Origin: Diphasiastrum complanatum
Lineage: Eukaryota > Streptophyta > Lycopodiopsida > Lycopodiales > Lycopodiaceae
Length of the DNA: 64,000 nucleotides
Direction of reading: 5' to 3'
Assembly (NCBI GenBank): GCA_029204225.1
Contig: CM055112.1
Coordinates: forward strand, 2,272,346 to 2,336,345
Under the pieces are notes generated by a model. The model was not told the origin of the DNA, made no database searches, and saw nothing but the letters and a program-made list of their open reading frames with translations. Numbering within the stretch: the first letter of the stretch is position 1; the number at the start of each line of letters is the position of its first letter. This document shows, piece after piece, positions 10,701-23,879 of this stretch. A program made the position numbers and the translations under genes.

Positions 10701-13700
10701 AGATTAAAGTAAAATTGTCTCTCAATTAAAATAACTATACATTTAAGCTACTTGGCACAGTACTTAATTTACTAGCCACTTTTTATTAACATTGAAGCTG
10801 GCACACCACAAGTCGGAGGCTCAGCTCTTTGTACTGAAAAATTACATAACTTGAAAATATCTCTTTGTCTGGGAAAAGCGTAGATTTTATATCGCTTACG
10901 TAAAACCCAAAAACCTTATTAACTAATGACAAAGGCCTTTCTGTGAAATGTTCGCCCCTGTCGCTTCTGACTTTTGACTTTGGAACTCCTTTGAGCTCCT
11001 GATTTGTCCTTGATGCACTTTGGGTTGAGCTCCCTGAGCTCCAAATTTGATCAGTTCCGCACAGGTATCAAGGCTCCCTGAGCCAAAGGATTTATCATTT
11101 GATTGCCCACTCCGTGCCTTGTTGCTTTCGCGTATGGATTTCTCTCCTTGTCCCAGCCCGATCTTGATACTTTTCCTTCTTGGCTCTTTAAGGTAGGCAA
11201 AGATTAAGTACTCCGCAATGCACCTCTCACTTAGCTTGAAGTAGCTCTTTGAATCAGCCCAAATGTAACCATTGACCTCGTGGAGAGCCAAAGGGTCGCA
11301 CCAGTTTGATCCGCATACGAACTATCTCTTCCCGTTTGTTTGAAGCACCATGTCCGTTGCGCAAAACTTGACTTTCACAATTCCATCACTGGTCAGTTGC
11401 CTCACAGTCAAAACAAGAAGTGTACATCGAGCTTGGCTTCAAGTAGCTCTCTTTGAATCAGACACATGCACCCAGAGTTTGCACTAGTCCGATCTCAACA
11501 CGAACTGTCCCTTAGCGTCCGTTCGAAGTACCAAGTCTCTCATGCAAGACTTAACTTTCACAGTTCCTTCATTGATCAGCTGCCTTACACGTAACACAAG
11601 CCAGAGAAAGCCTATAACAAACTTTCCATTCCGCAACAAAATTTGTCAACTTATTAGGTCCAAAGTTCGCCAGTCTCCTCGTGTGAGTATGGCTAGGTCA
11701 CCTTGAATTTGCCCCCGTTTTGATCAACTTTCATTCAAAATTTGCCCCAAGAGAGAGGTGTGTGTGATAGTTCCCCTCTTGCTTATAATATCAGCTGACC
11801 GGACTTAGAGTAGAGTTCTTCGGACAAAAAGCCTTTCCAACACTTTGCTTCCCATCTGCTAGGATTATGGCTTGATCCAACTTGTTGCCAATCTTTGAAG
11901 AGGATCCTAGTCTTTCCCCTTTGAGGAAAAACCCAACTGACATTGGATATCACCCATGCTCAGTGAGTTTCAGTTCCGAAGGTGGCCTCCCAAATGAAGA
12001 CCAACTGCTCCCCCCCACAGATTCTGTAGTCCTCTTTGTTTGATAGTATCAGCCTTCAAAAGAAAGGTTCCTTCTCGAGTCATCAGCTCCTTGTATCACA
12101 AGCAATCATGCAAACCAGGCAAAGCACGAGTACTAAGACTCACCACGAATACATACAAGCAAGACACTCAGGCAAGTTTACTAACAGGTAACAAAGACAA
12201 GGTCCCCCTTTGAGATAGTCCTGCCAAAGGACCTTTGCCTGGCCGCGCCCATACAAATCGATCACAGAATCAGCCCACAGAGGACACCCATTCAACTATC
12301 CGTGCTTTCACCATTAAGCAGCACATTGCCTCAGTCACGCCCCACCACTTTTTGGTCGAAAGCCCTTATAGCTAAACGATCGGCAGCTATCCTTGAATAT
12401 ACCACCCCCGTGGACGCACCCGTGCTTCCACCGTTAGGCAGCACATTGCCTTAGTAACGCCCCCACCAAATCTAGTCGATAGCCCTTATAGCTAAACGAT
12501 CGGCAGCATACCACCCCAATCGTGGACGCACCCGTGCTTTCACCGTTAGGCAGCACATTGCCTCAGTAACGCCCCCACCAAATTTGGTCGATAGCCCTTA
12601 TAGCTAAACGAACGGCAGCTATCCTTGAATATACCACCCCCGTGCTTTCACCGTTAGGCAGCACATTGCCTCAGTAACGCCCCCACCAAATCTAGTCGAT
12701 AGCCCTTATAGCTAAACGATCGGCAGCATACCACCCCAATCGTGGACGCACCCGTGCTTTCACCGTTAGGCAGCACATTGCCTCAGTAACGCCCCCACCA
12801 AATTTGGTTGATAGCCCTTATAGCTACAAGAACGGTGGCTATCGCGAATATGTCACCCCGCACCCCACAAGAAGCAGCCAACTCGATGATCAGAATTAAC
12901 CAACTTGAAGTTCCGAAACCAACATCGGGGGTCCCGATGTGGGTGACTTCCCTCCGCGCCAGCCGCTCGACATACATCAAACTTAACCAACTCGAAGCTT
13001 CGTTACAAACGAGTAACATCCATTCCAAGCAAGCGGTCTGACTTACATCAGACTTAACCAATTGAAAGCTTCGTCACGAGCGTTGGAAGCCAACCTGGCG
13101 CCACGCCAGACTGGACAGCCATAAACAGGTAACTTCCACCCAAGCAAGCCATCCAACTCAGCCGACAGGTTAGAGCCCGTTCCCCAAGAGCTTAACCCAT
13201 TCACGTTCATACAAGGAACACTCAGAACCGCAAGCCGCGACATATATGGAGACAACCAGTTCCTGGACCAAATGGTCCCGACAGCATACCGCTGGCGCCA
13301 CGGACCGAATGGTCCCGACGGCATACCGCTGTCGTCCCGGGATACGACCCTCAGCTATGTGCCAAATTAAAAAGTTTGAAGCGGCCTTACAGCTGGCGCT
13401 TTTATCGAACACTGAAACCCAGAAGGTAATCAAAGTCAGTTTGAGAAAAATCCCACTTTATTGATAAATCTGAGAAGGTTACATTTCAAATGTGTGACCG
13501 ACCCTAGTCTCCGGGGCGCTAGCATGCCAAGGCGAGTGCCAGGACAACATTCCAGCAAGGGAGGCTGAGACTTGGTTGGAGCTCGCCCAGAGTCGCAACC
13601 CGCACTCCCCTATAGTATTGGTGGGATTCGCCACCTCCCCTCATACCAAGTACTCTACCCAGGTTGGTAAAGCACGTTTTCTCTCTCTAGAATTTATTGA

Positions 13701-16700
13701 TCCCCAGGCTTCCTTTAATCATGCCTAGATCGTGTGAGGTGATTGCACATCGATCTGAGCTCTCTGGACTTCGCTAGAATCGATCAAAGATTTTCAGCCA
13801 TAGGAACTTGGCGCCGGCTGGATTCTGGTCACAGTGGCGCCGGGAGTGGCGCTGACGCCGGTGGTGCCGGGAGCAGCAGGGGCGCTGGTGGCGCCGGGGA
13901 CAATGCTGGCGCCAGTGGCGCCGGAAGTAAAGCTTGTAAAGGTAGCTTTACAACACTAGTAGGACCATACAAAGAGCATTTCACCAGGATCACAAAGTTT
14001 CAAATAAAAACTTTGCAGGGAAAAGATCCAAATTTTTTATTTGAAGTCAAGAAAAGAAGAATAGTCAATGCCTAAGCGTTTGATGCCATTTTTTATCAAC
14101 AAATAACATAGGTGCACCAAAAGGACTCTTACTAGGAACAATTAAACCACATTTCAATTAATCAAATAGCTGACTCTTATTCTCTGCTTGCTTAAGTTTG
14201 GATATGCATTACGATGGCTGTGAAGCAGATAGTGCTCTCGGTGATAGCTCAATGCAAGGATTAATATCCCATGATGGTGGTGAATCTCAGGGCTTCAAAA
14301 GAACATGACGATACTAGGTTTGTGATAACTAATGACATAGTAGGCAACGTTGCTGCATTATATTGAGGATCCATGGCAGGTGTAGCGTCGTGGACACATA
14401 TAAGAGCTATGAAATAAGCCTTTTGTTGGATCCATGCGAACTATTTACCACATATGAGCTGGTAATCCTTTTGATATTACATGCCATGGAATTCAAAATT
14501 GTTGCTGCGTCAAGCTAAGAGCAACCTCCCTTAAGGATGTGAAGGTTTTGAACATAGATTTTTTAGTTCTTCTCGCCATGTCCAAAATTTTCTCAGCACA
14601 AGCTACATGAGATGAATAAGAAAGACAAAGACAGTCCAACGTGTTAGATTGAATAAAAAAATCATTAACCATCATTATGCCAATAAACTTCTTGTCAGTG
14701 GAATGACTCACTCCACTGCAACTCACGATTAATCAATACAATGCTGCGTTTAATTAGATATATTTGATCTAAAAGACATCTCTGCTCAGACATTCAAAGC
14801 AGATAGACATAGATAAACTCCTCCACAACAGACCCTTGTATTACATCAAAATCAGGCTTAAAATGATTCTTTGGTACTACTGTGATATTTGAGAGAAAGA
14901 TTAGATTAGAAAGAAAAAAATTCTGAGAAAGAGGGACAAACCAAAAACTCCTGGAGAGGAAATGCCACAGAAACTGTTAATGAGTCTCAAGGATGTAATT
15001 TTAAGTTCCTGCTTGGTGTAATTCAAACTCAAACTAAAATTCCTCATCACAGATCCACTTAAAAAAGGAAAATAATCCTCTGTTTTATGCAAAGGCTAAA
15101 TTTTTTTAATTCATTTTAGAAAGAAATCTAAATGCAAGGTGTCAAGGCAAGACACCCAGCTCAAAAAGACAACAATCTAATTTGATTCATTAGATGAAAT
15201 TAATGCTCAAAGTGAGTGTGTCACCTACTGGCATGGAAAAGCAGAACTTTTCAAAAAGTCTGATATGTCGTGTCAGATTTTCAAGAAGATGAAGGAATCT
15301 CAGAAGTTTAAGCTTATTGTCTCACAGGCAGAGTATGTGATTACTGTTTGCTGATGATGTTAGTATTTGATCCACATGATGTCATTAGGATTAGTGGTTC
15401 CCTTGGAAATCACACCTGAACGTCCTATTTGAGATTGTTTTATAAATAATTGTCTTAAATTGATGCAAAAGTTCACATTGGCTGTCGTACCAATTAACAG
15501 TTACATGGTAAAGCTGATATGGGAGAGAATTGAGAAGTCTGAGGTTGTATAGATTCCTAGTTGTCATTATGAATTTAGGATTATGTAACATTTTCATGCA
15601 TAAGGAGTTATGTAACATAAGTTCGATGCTCTACTGGATAAACCTTGAAAGTGGTTTTGTGAGACTTCCGTCAGTAATCTGACTTGATATTTTAAGAAAC
15701 ACTTATGTAAAAATAGCAGATTTGAACTAGAAGATTATGTTGAGTCTGCTCTTTTCTTTTAGAGAAGTCATAGTATCTCATGAGTCCCATGTTGGTCAAC
15801 ATGGATACATGAAAACTAATGTGGTCTTACGTGTACTCATTTGCATTGTGATGTGAATTTTGTACTACTAGCTGATGACTCTGATGATGTAATTGCATGT
15901 CTTTTCTTGGACATCTGTGCAGGGCAGCTGACTATAATCGTCTGTTGCCTTGCCCATCACGCAACTATGCTGCTCGTATTGAACATTTGCTAGTTAAGCA
16001 AAACGGAAATGTTGTGGACATAATTTCAAGTGCTCTTTCCCTGTCACCTATGTAAGTTTTGTAGGGCATCTAAGCCTGGTTGCCACACTTGTCAGTTTTG
16101 AATCATTGGGCATGGTGGAATTCCTGGAATCAACACATACTGATCTCCCAAAAGCTCCTTAGAACAAAAACAATATGCTTTTAACATTGTTAAGTGGTTT
16201 GCAGGTATGTAACAGATCTAATAGAATTTGGAGCAGTGCATTATGCTCTTCGGTGCCCTACACCACCTGAAAGCGCCACTCCCGAGCATCTTGAGCTCTA
16301 TAGACGTGCGTCTTCTGCCAAAAGACCCTCAATGAAGGGAAAAACATTAAAAGAAGCACAAAAAACGTTCAGAATAGTTACTGTGCATCATGAGCTGGAA
16401 GCTGGATCGTATCTACGAGTGCATGTCCATCCTAAACGTTTTCCAAGGTTAAGTTGACTGTGTCATGTGCTTGCTTGCTTCCTCAGGCAACCTATTTTAG
16501 AAGAGCTCATCTCCTTCAACACAGTCAGGTTAAGGGCTTGTGTTATGTTCAGAGTTTAGGGTTTGTGTTACGTTTGGTGGGGTTTTTGGTATGCTCAGCT
16601 GTAATAACACAATGTGCAGGGTGTAGGTTAGCTTTAGGCTCTACATTTTTCCTTCAAGTATTCCTGTATCTGGTGGATTGGCTTTCCAGAATTCGGGTTG

Positions 16701-18381
16701 TGTGATTGTCTTATTATACTAGGTGCTATGAAGTGGACTGGTTATCGAGGATCATTGCTGAGACAGAGTCATATGTCATTCTCGACAAGCCAGCAGGTGT
16801 GGGGGTGAGTCCCTTGTTGGCTCATGCTTATTTTATTTTTAGTCCAAATTTCGAGATATACTTGAAAGAGCAAACTCTACAAGTCGTAAATTGTGGTTGC
16901 AGTTGTTCTATTACATGGTTTTGCAGTACCAAACAAGATATTGGATGGATACATGACGTTTGAATATGAACTATTATTTTGGAATGCTTAGGTGATAATC
17001 TGCATCTATAATAGGTGGGAGGCACAGTTGACAACCTTGAAGAGACATGTGCCACATTTACTGCTCGAGCACTCGGATTGGCTGCACCCTTGATCGTCAC
17101 TCATCAGCTTGACACCTGTACTGAAGGATGGTTGCTCTTAATGCCTTCATATTATCAGTATATTTCCAATTTCATGTACTTATTATCAAACTAAAATTAT
17201 GTGAGAAATGCGTTTAAGTGTTGCAACGTCAGAATTGTAAAGTTGACTTTGTCATAAGTTTTACTCACATACAAACACCTAGATGCTAGTCATTATTATC
17301 ATGCTAACTGTTTTAAATTTTACTGGATTTTGACTTAAAATTGTGATGCACTCCAGCATTGTGCTTGCAAAGACAAATGAATTTTCTTCAAAGTTTCACC
17401 AACTACTTCGGGTGAATTTTCTGAGTCTTCTCCTGTATTGATTGGCCAGGTCTGTTTTGATTTTTAATCTGTCAAGGTCTTTTCTCTTTTTTAGTTTTAA
17501 TAGGGTGTAAATGGATGGAGCTCTTTATAACTTGTCTCATCAGCCAACATTTGGTAAATAGAAGGAAGCTGGTAAGCAAGATGCAAGTGTCTCACAAGCA
17601 TTACTTTGCAAATGAGTAGAATGACCTACTGCTCTCAAAGAAAAATACAAATCTGCAGTAGGTAGTCTTAGGCAATGTTGCAGCAAATCTACTCTTTTGT
17701 TTCTGCAATCTCCCTACATTTTGGTGTGCTGTTGTTGTTAATATATATCCCTATACCTTGGTGCACATTGGCGAAAATAACAGACAAGACAAGTAGAGAA
17801 ACACTATCGTGCTCTTGCTGCAGCTCCTGTTCCTGTTGGAAGAATTTCACATTTTATGAGACCAGATCGCTATGCTCCTCGAATATTAAGCAAAGGTAAG
17901 AGACATTTTATTTAGTGGTTTTTAAATTGGCCATGTGAATCCTTCAAACTTTTTATATATGCTGATCTCCTCTCAATGCCCCGAAGGTTTTCTCCTTGAG
18001 ACATTAAAATCGAGGCTCAGCCTTGTTTATGACTGTTTTAGTTAGAGGCAGTTCATGAACCCATTGGCCCATTGTATTTTCGATATCTTTGGATTTCTAA
18101 TGTGTTAATTGGGCTGGGCCCTTGAGGATATGGTCCAGCTGTTGTCTGGATGCAGGAGGTTGGGGCACAGCCTGTTCCCTGGCAATTTGAATTCAAACTC
18201 TAAAAAGAGCTAGCTTCGTATAAATTTCAAGGAACGGAATTTAGAATTTTAGACGAGTGTCTAAGGAAATTAAGGATCTTTTTCAGTTAGTTGAACTGCC
18301 AGAATCATAGTCCATCATAGACTAGCTCATGGTAGACAGGATACACTAGAGTTAGGTTCTCCCCTTGGGAGAACCATCAAT

Positions 18382-18474
<93 letters not shown>

Positions 18475-21400
18475 CACGCACAATATTGGGTGTCTAGTGG
18501 TATTGTAATGAGCAAAACATCCATTGAACATAGATAGGACCCAAAGAGAATGCAACTATAAATACCCAGCTTTCTAGATCAATGATAAACATTGATCAGT
18601 GATAGAGCAATGCTTTTAAATAGTACTGTGTTGTATCTAATTTGAAGCTACATTGTTGACGGCAATAAGCTTATTTGAAGTGTTTGACAGGTAGAGTTAG
18701 AACTAGGGTACATCGTATTTCTCCTTTTCAAGATATTCCAGCTTTTTATCCACTTGATCAGGGCCAACTTGCATTCCAAAATAATGTACAATTATTGCAG
18801 TCTCATTTTGAATAGGAAACATGGAGCACATAACCTCTCTATGATTATTTCAGGTGGTTATCAAATTGACATCAAAGTAGACATAATTCAAGCCATTCTT
18901 TTGGAGAGCTTGGATATCCTTTGAGCCTCGTCACAAGCTCGCACTAAAGTTTTTCTCCAGATCACCACTTGCAATCGCATGATATTCCTTATTCAAATAT
19001 CATTCAATTATGGACTTGTCTCATTTTAATCGCCTTGTCATGTTTTTTTACACATATGTAGCTCTTTTATTCATTTGTAAGGTCGTTATCGGATCAAGGA
19101 AATTCTTAATCATGGAGCCGTGAATTTGGAGAAGCTAAATGGGACGCCATTCAACACACCCATCAACGGTAGCTGGTTGCACAAGTACTGGCCACCACAG
19201 TAAGATCGATCCAGATTGGTGGTGGCACATTACGAAAAGCTATTATGATAAACCATCACCACTAGATCTAGGAAGATCAAGCCACATCAAGCTAGATCCA
19301 TCAAGATTCGAGTAGATCTGGCAAGATAGGGGAAATCCATCAGGATCCAAGGGGGATCCAGATCCAAATGGGATCAAGAAGGAAGCAGATCATCAGATTA
19401 TGCGAATAAGTCCTCTAAATTTGTAGATCAGAACCTCATCTCAGTAACTATGGCAAATTATGGGCAAAATTCACCAAAAACTGATGGATCTGTTAACAAT
19501 TATCCATCGGGCTCTTTCTATTTATGTATAGGCTTAAAAGCCTTCTTTATGCATTTATATTTAGGACTTGGGCCAAGGCCCAACTTTTATTTATTAAGTA
19601 CTTGGAGTGGGGGCCCTTTAAAAGGGCACACTATTTTCCTTTCAAAAGTCTTGCCTCCCTTGATTTTTGATTTCTACTTTTAGGATTTCTCAAGGGAGTA
19701 TAAGTAGGGTCTATGTACATACATTTTTCAGCTTATGATCTGGTATTGCTTAAGCTCTTTATGAGACAACTTTTGCCTTTGCTATATATATAGCTTGTAG
19801 GGTTTTATCCATTGATGCTATGTGACTTTTTTTATCAATTATTTGTGGAAGATTGCTAGATTGGTACATGTATTGCCAACTTATGCTTCACTAATACTAA
19901 AACCTTCGATGTACTTCATAACTTGGTATCAAGAGTACTTTCTTGGGCAGATTACATCATTGTGGCGCCTTACCTGATTCTCTTTTTGATAGATCAACAC
20001 GTTCTTTTGGATGGCACCCTCCTTTATGTGGTTATCTTTGACATTGGGTTTTTCTTGGTTGGCACGCTAGTTCAAGAGGCCTTTGATGGCATTTTCTCCC
20101 CCTATCACTGGCGGGATTTTTCACTACTGTTGCATAGCACATCATCCTACTTGGCGTCCTATTTGCAGTACAGTACTTGATCTATCTTGTACCAGACCGC
20201 GGTGAGTTAGAATCTGACAAACTCGCACTGCTGACTCGCATACTGCTCCATCTGACTCGCCACTTTCCCAGCCTGTTCTGATCATCATTTACAGCAAGTA
20301 GGTAGCTCGGCGAGTCAGCCTAACTCACCCTGACTCGCCACTGCTTTACTCGACATTAGAGAAAATTGAAGATTTTTTCGGAGTATCTGACAATCAGAAC
20401 CCATCTGCAATTTTTGATCTTCCTCGAATGCCTTTTGGATTTGCATTTACGTCTTCTTTTTCATCCATCCGTTTTGTTTAGATCCCGATCTGATCTTGAT
20501 CTGAGATCACTTTCATTTCGGTTTGATCCTCATCCCGATCCATCATCAGATCACCCAAATATTCTTTACAAAAATATCTGAGGAACAAGAAAAAGAAAAG
20601 ACCAAAAATAGCCACACCTCCCGTTCCATTGTATGCATCTTAGATCTGGTAGGAGATTATCCACTATGGATCCCCCTGATCTTGTGGAATTCGTCAACGT
20701 ACCTATTGAGATACTTCACGAACCAATTGACGTAGATCCACCCCCGATGGACAATCCAAGGCCATTTGTTCCTCACGCAGTCCGGAACTTCTCCAAGATC
20801 GACCTCTCGAGGTTTGATTTAAAGAGAGATCCGCGACGATTTTTGCAGATCTACACTCAAGCGTGTAGAGCCTATGGAGACGACAGCCCGCAATCTGTGT
20901 TTAACCGATACCGCGAAAGATTGGTATTTCAATCTTAAGCAAAACGAAAGAGATGATTGGAATATCTTATAGGCTGAATTCATCACACGTTTCAAAACCA
21001 CCCGCTTCCTCTCCGATCCCTTCCTACAATTAGGACGTATCCGCATGGATAAGAAAAACCACATGGATAAGAAAAACGAATCCTTGCGTGACTATATCGA
21101 ACGGATCAAGAGATTGCGCGGTGGGTGTGATCATGAGAGTGTCCCAGACCACAACATCTTGACATGGTTCATGGCAGGACTACCCACGGGAATCAAGCAG
21201 CAAATGAAACGAAGAGACAAGTACATGCCTTTTCAAGCAGCCTGTGCGAATGCCATCAAAAGAGTCGACGATAGTGAAAGCACTAGTTCGGACTCTGATA
21301 ACTCCAATCAAGAGAGAAGACGCAGAAAGGAACGAAGAGCCAAGTGTAAGGATAAGTTACACGATGATGCCTCTACCTCTACGGCCAATAGCGCTGATTC

Positions 21401-23841
21401 CATCATATCCGCCATAGAGAAGCTGTACACACAGAGCAATGAGCAAATTAGAAAGCTCGCCATTGACCTTACCACGGCTGTAGACCAGAAGCTGAAAGGC
21501 TTGCAACCAAGACCGACCCACGCATATCCAAGGAGAGAATCCACCTGGTGTCCACATTGTGTTGGCAACCATACTGGAAACGAGTGCCGTAGTTAAGACA
21601 GAGGTTAGAGCGACCCGCGCGATATTGCACTGAACGGCTCTTGGGGTATAGCCTCTAGGCTCATCATAAAAAGTGATACAAAGTCCTTCGCTAGATTTCT
21701 TCGTTGGTTCCGCAAGTCGCTTGATCGGGATATCGTTTTCATTGGAGAATGTATCTACGGCAGACCTTTGCTTTGGCGATTGCTAGCGATCGCTCATCAG
21801 CTGATGCGACATTAAACTGTAGACAATCTACTGTAGCTTAGGCTTCGGTCCAGTTTACTACATCGGTTTGCGAATCGTCACGTATGACAATCCTCCTCCA
21901 ACGACGTCCATCATCTGACTCCTCGTCAGAATGGATTGTAGTGGCAGAGCTTACAACCATGGCTCTTTGTTCAGTGGGTTTTGTGATCCTGATATTAGGA
22001 TCAATCTTAATTGCGGATTGCGATTCTGTAGGACGATGCGATTCTGTCTCCAGTCGTGAAGAGCTTGTGACGGCTACTTTGGTTTGTACTCCCTTGGCTC
22101 TGCCTAATGGTTTCACACTAGACTGGTAAGCTAGTCGGATCGTAAAAGGAGTGCTTACCGTATGAGTAAGTCCCCATTCGTGATATAGCTTGGAGGAGAT
22201 GATGTTCACTCCGGATCCTCCATCAACTATTGCCGATTCTCGTGGAAACCCCTGATGCGTGATAGGGATTGTTACGTGCTTGGCATCCTTTTCCCATCCT
22301 CTTGGTGGACTGGTTGTAATCCCTCTACTTCTACATCCGGCACCAGATTGGTAGGGTGTGTTTCAGGTTTATCGCTGCCTGGTCCATCCATATAAGTCTT
22401 CAATCCTTCCCAGAGGATCGGATGCGTTTTGAGTAGGGTGCCTAATGGTATTCGGACATCGCTTCTCAATAGAGCGACTAGAACAGCCGTATGGTCCTTT
22501 TCCACCTCCTTGCTATGGAAAGGGGTCTCCATACCAGAATGCTCATGTGCATTCTGTCCTGTTTCACGGATGAACTGCAACAATCACTAGGGAGCGAGGG
22601 GAACTGGTCGGCCGTTGATCATTTTCACCCTCGGGTTGACGTCTCTCTTGCTCTTGGGCTGCCTCTCTAGCTTGATCTAAGGCTTGGGCTTCTTTAACCC
22701 ACTCCTTCATGCGTCTAAAATTCCCTTGTTCAACTGTCGCCTTCGAGTATTCACCTACGTAAAGAGAACCGGATGATCCACTAATAGGACCGGTAGTGGC
22801 GGATTTGGTTGGTTCTTTCTCTTGTCGTTTCTGGGCTCTAGTCTGGATGAATACCGGCATTGTAGATGCCTTGGGTTACTCATTAGGTGCAGTGGGGCAG
22901 AGACCTCTCCTTGTTTCTCCTTTCTCATTGGACACGTTAGGTAAGGGTGTCCGTACCCACAATCACGATAAAGCGGTACAAAATTGTCTTGTGGCTTGTT
23001 AGGGCACTCGACAATTCTATGGTTCTCTCCACATCCATAACACTTAATGGGAGCTCTGAATCCTGTACCACGAAGTTGGTTCGTGTAGATCGTCGGTATT
23101 AGGTCACCATTCGCTCCGTCTAGGAAATGACCTGGAATTGAATCCGACGCTTCCTCCTCGGGATAGTAGGTTTCATCGGTCACTTTGACCAACTGCTGAG
23201 CAGCTGGTTGCGGATTTCTCACTACTAGGCCTTGGGTTCTTGGGGGAATAGGTGGTAAGCCAATCTAGGCGGTGGTTGGGGTAAGGCACCTTGTCGTTGA
23301 GCCAATCTACCTGTCTGGGCCCCATCCTCAAAGGGCCAACCTCCTTCGATGCAACAGGAGTGAGTAGCGTGTCAGGAGCATGCATGCAAGGGGCAATTTT
23401 GTACCCCCTCAAACGTAACAAATGTGCCCTGATGCGTGTGGGCCCTCCAGTGTAAGACTGGTGACAGTATCGACAAGTCCATCTCTTCGTGGCCGATGTG
23501 CCATAGGCCGCAGCGATGGTGACGTGATCCCACAAGGGATCCCTATCCCTCGGCATGGTCACTGGTGGCGCCCCCCCCCTCTCTCTCTCTCAACTCTCGA
23601 GTGACGAGTCTCTAATATCTATGTAGTATACCCTAAATTCTAAATTCTAATCTAGTTTCTACCCCTAACTGCTAACTTCTAACTCCTAAGTTCTAACTAG
23701 TAACTCGGACTAACTCCTTTGTTCTAACTTCTAACCAAGTAGTAACTTGTAAGTACCTACTACCCAGGTCCCACACCCCTCTCACAATGCCTAGGCCCCA
23801 CAATGAACCCCATCAAGATTCAAGTTTCAACACACAAAATA

Positions 23842-23879
<38 letters not shown>

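Larger units (their letters stand above)
9441..13960 (-). mobile_element. Non-coding LTR retrotransposon (LARD-like) in intron 1
   Basis: Two direct repeats of about 1.1-1.2 kb (9446-10658 and about 12874-13955) bracket a 2.2 kb interior with no gag or pol. CTAGT occurs just left of the left repeat (9441-9445) and just right of the right repeat (13956-13960), a plausible 5 bp target-site duplication. On the minus strand each LTR starts TGTTGTAAAGC. The purine-rich AAAGGTGGGGTGGA lies next to the left LTR (10672-10659), which suits a polypurine tract, so the element reads antisense to the host gene. The right LTR lacks about 115 bp at its left edge, where the tandem repeats begin. No primer-binding site was recognised. 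Confidence 0.65.
7705..15922 (+). other. Intron 1 (8.2 kb) containing a non-coding LTR element
   Basis: Donor GTTAAG and acceptor CTGTGCAG are consistent with phase. The intron contains the 9446-13955 LTR element in antisense. The remaining parts, 7705-9440 and 13961-15922, are AT-rich with no recognisable gene, only short chance ORFs. Confidence 0.8.

Noticed and set aside
12300-12865. CRISPR-like array
   Set aside because: Units are about 110 bp, contiguous and without spacers, in plant DNA; an ordinary tandem repeat.
16454-16963. ORFs at 16454-16705 and 16706-16963
   Set aside because: They read through introns 3 and 4 of the pseudouridine synthase; only 16723-16804 is exon.
17675-17899. 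74-codon + strand ORF
   Set aside because: Wrong frame across exon 7; the family motif YRALAAAPVPVG is in another frame starting at 17784.
18352-18555. Cys/Val and Arg/Glu-rich ORF
   Set aside because: Translation of the CT/CA microsatellite.
23616-23765. Telomere repeat remnant
   Set aside because: A CCCTAAA-like word occurs only once; the rest is irregular GTTAGAA text, so a telomeric origin is not supported.
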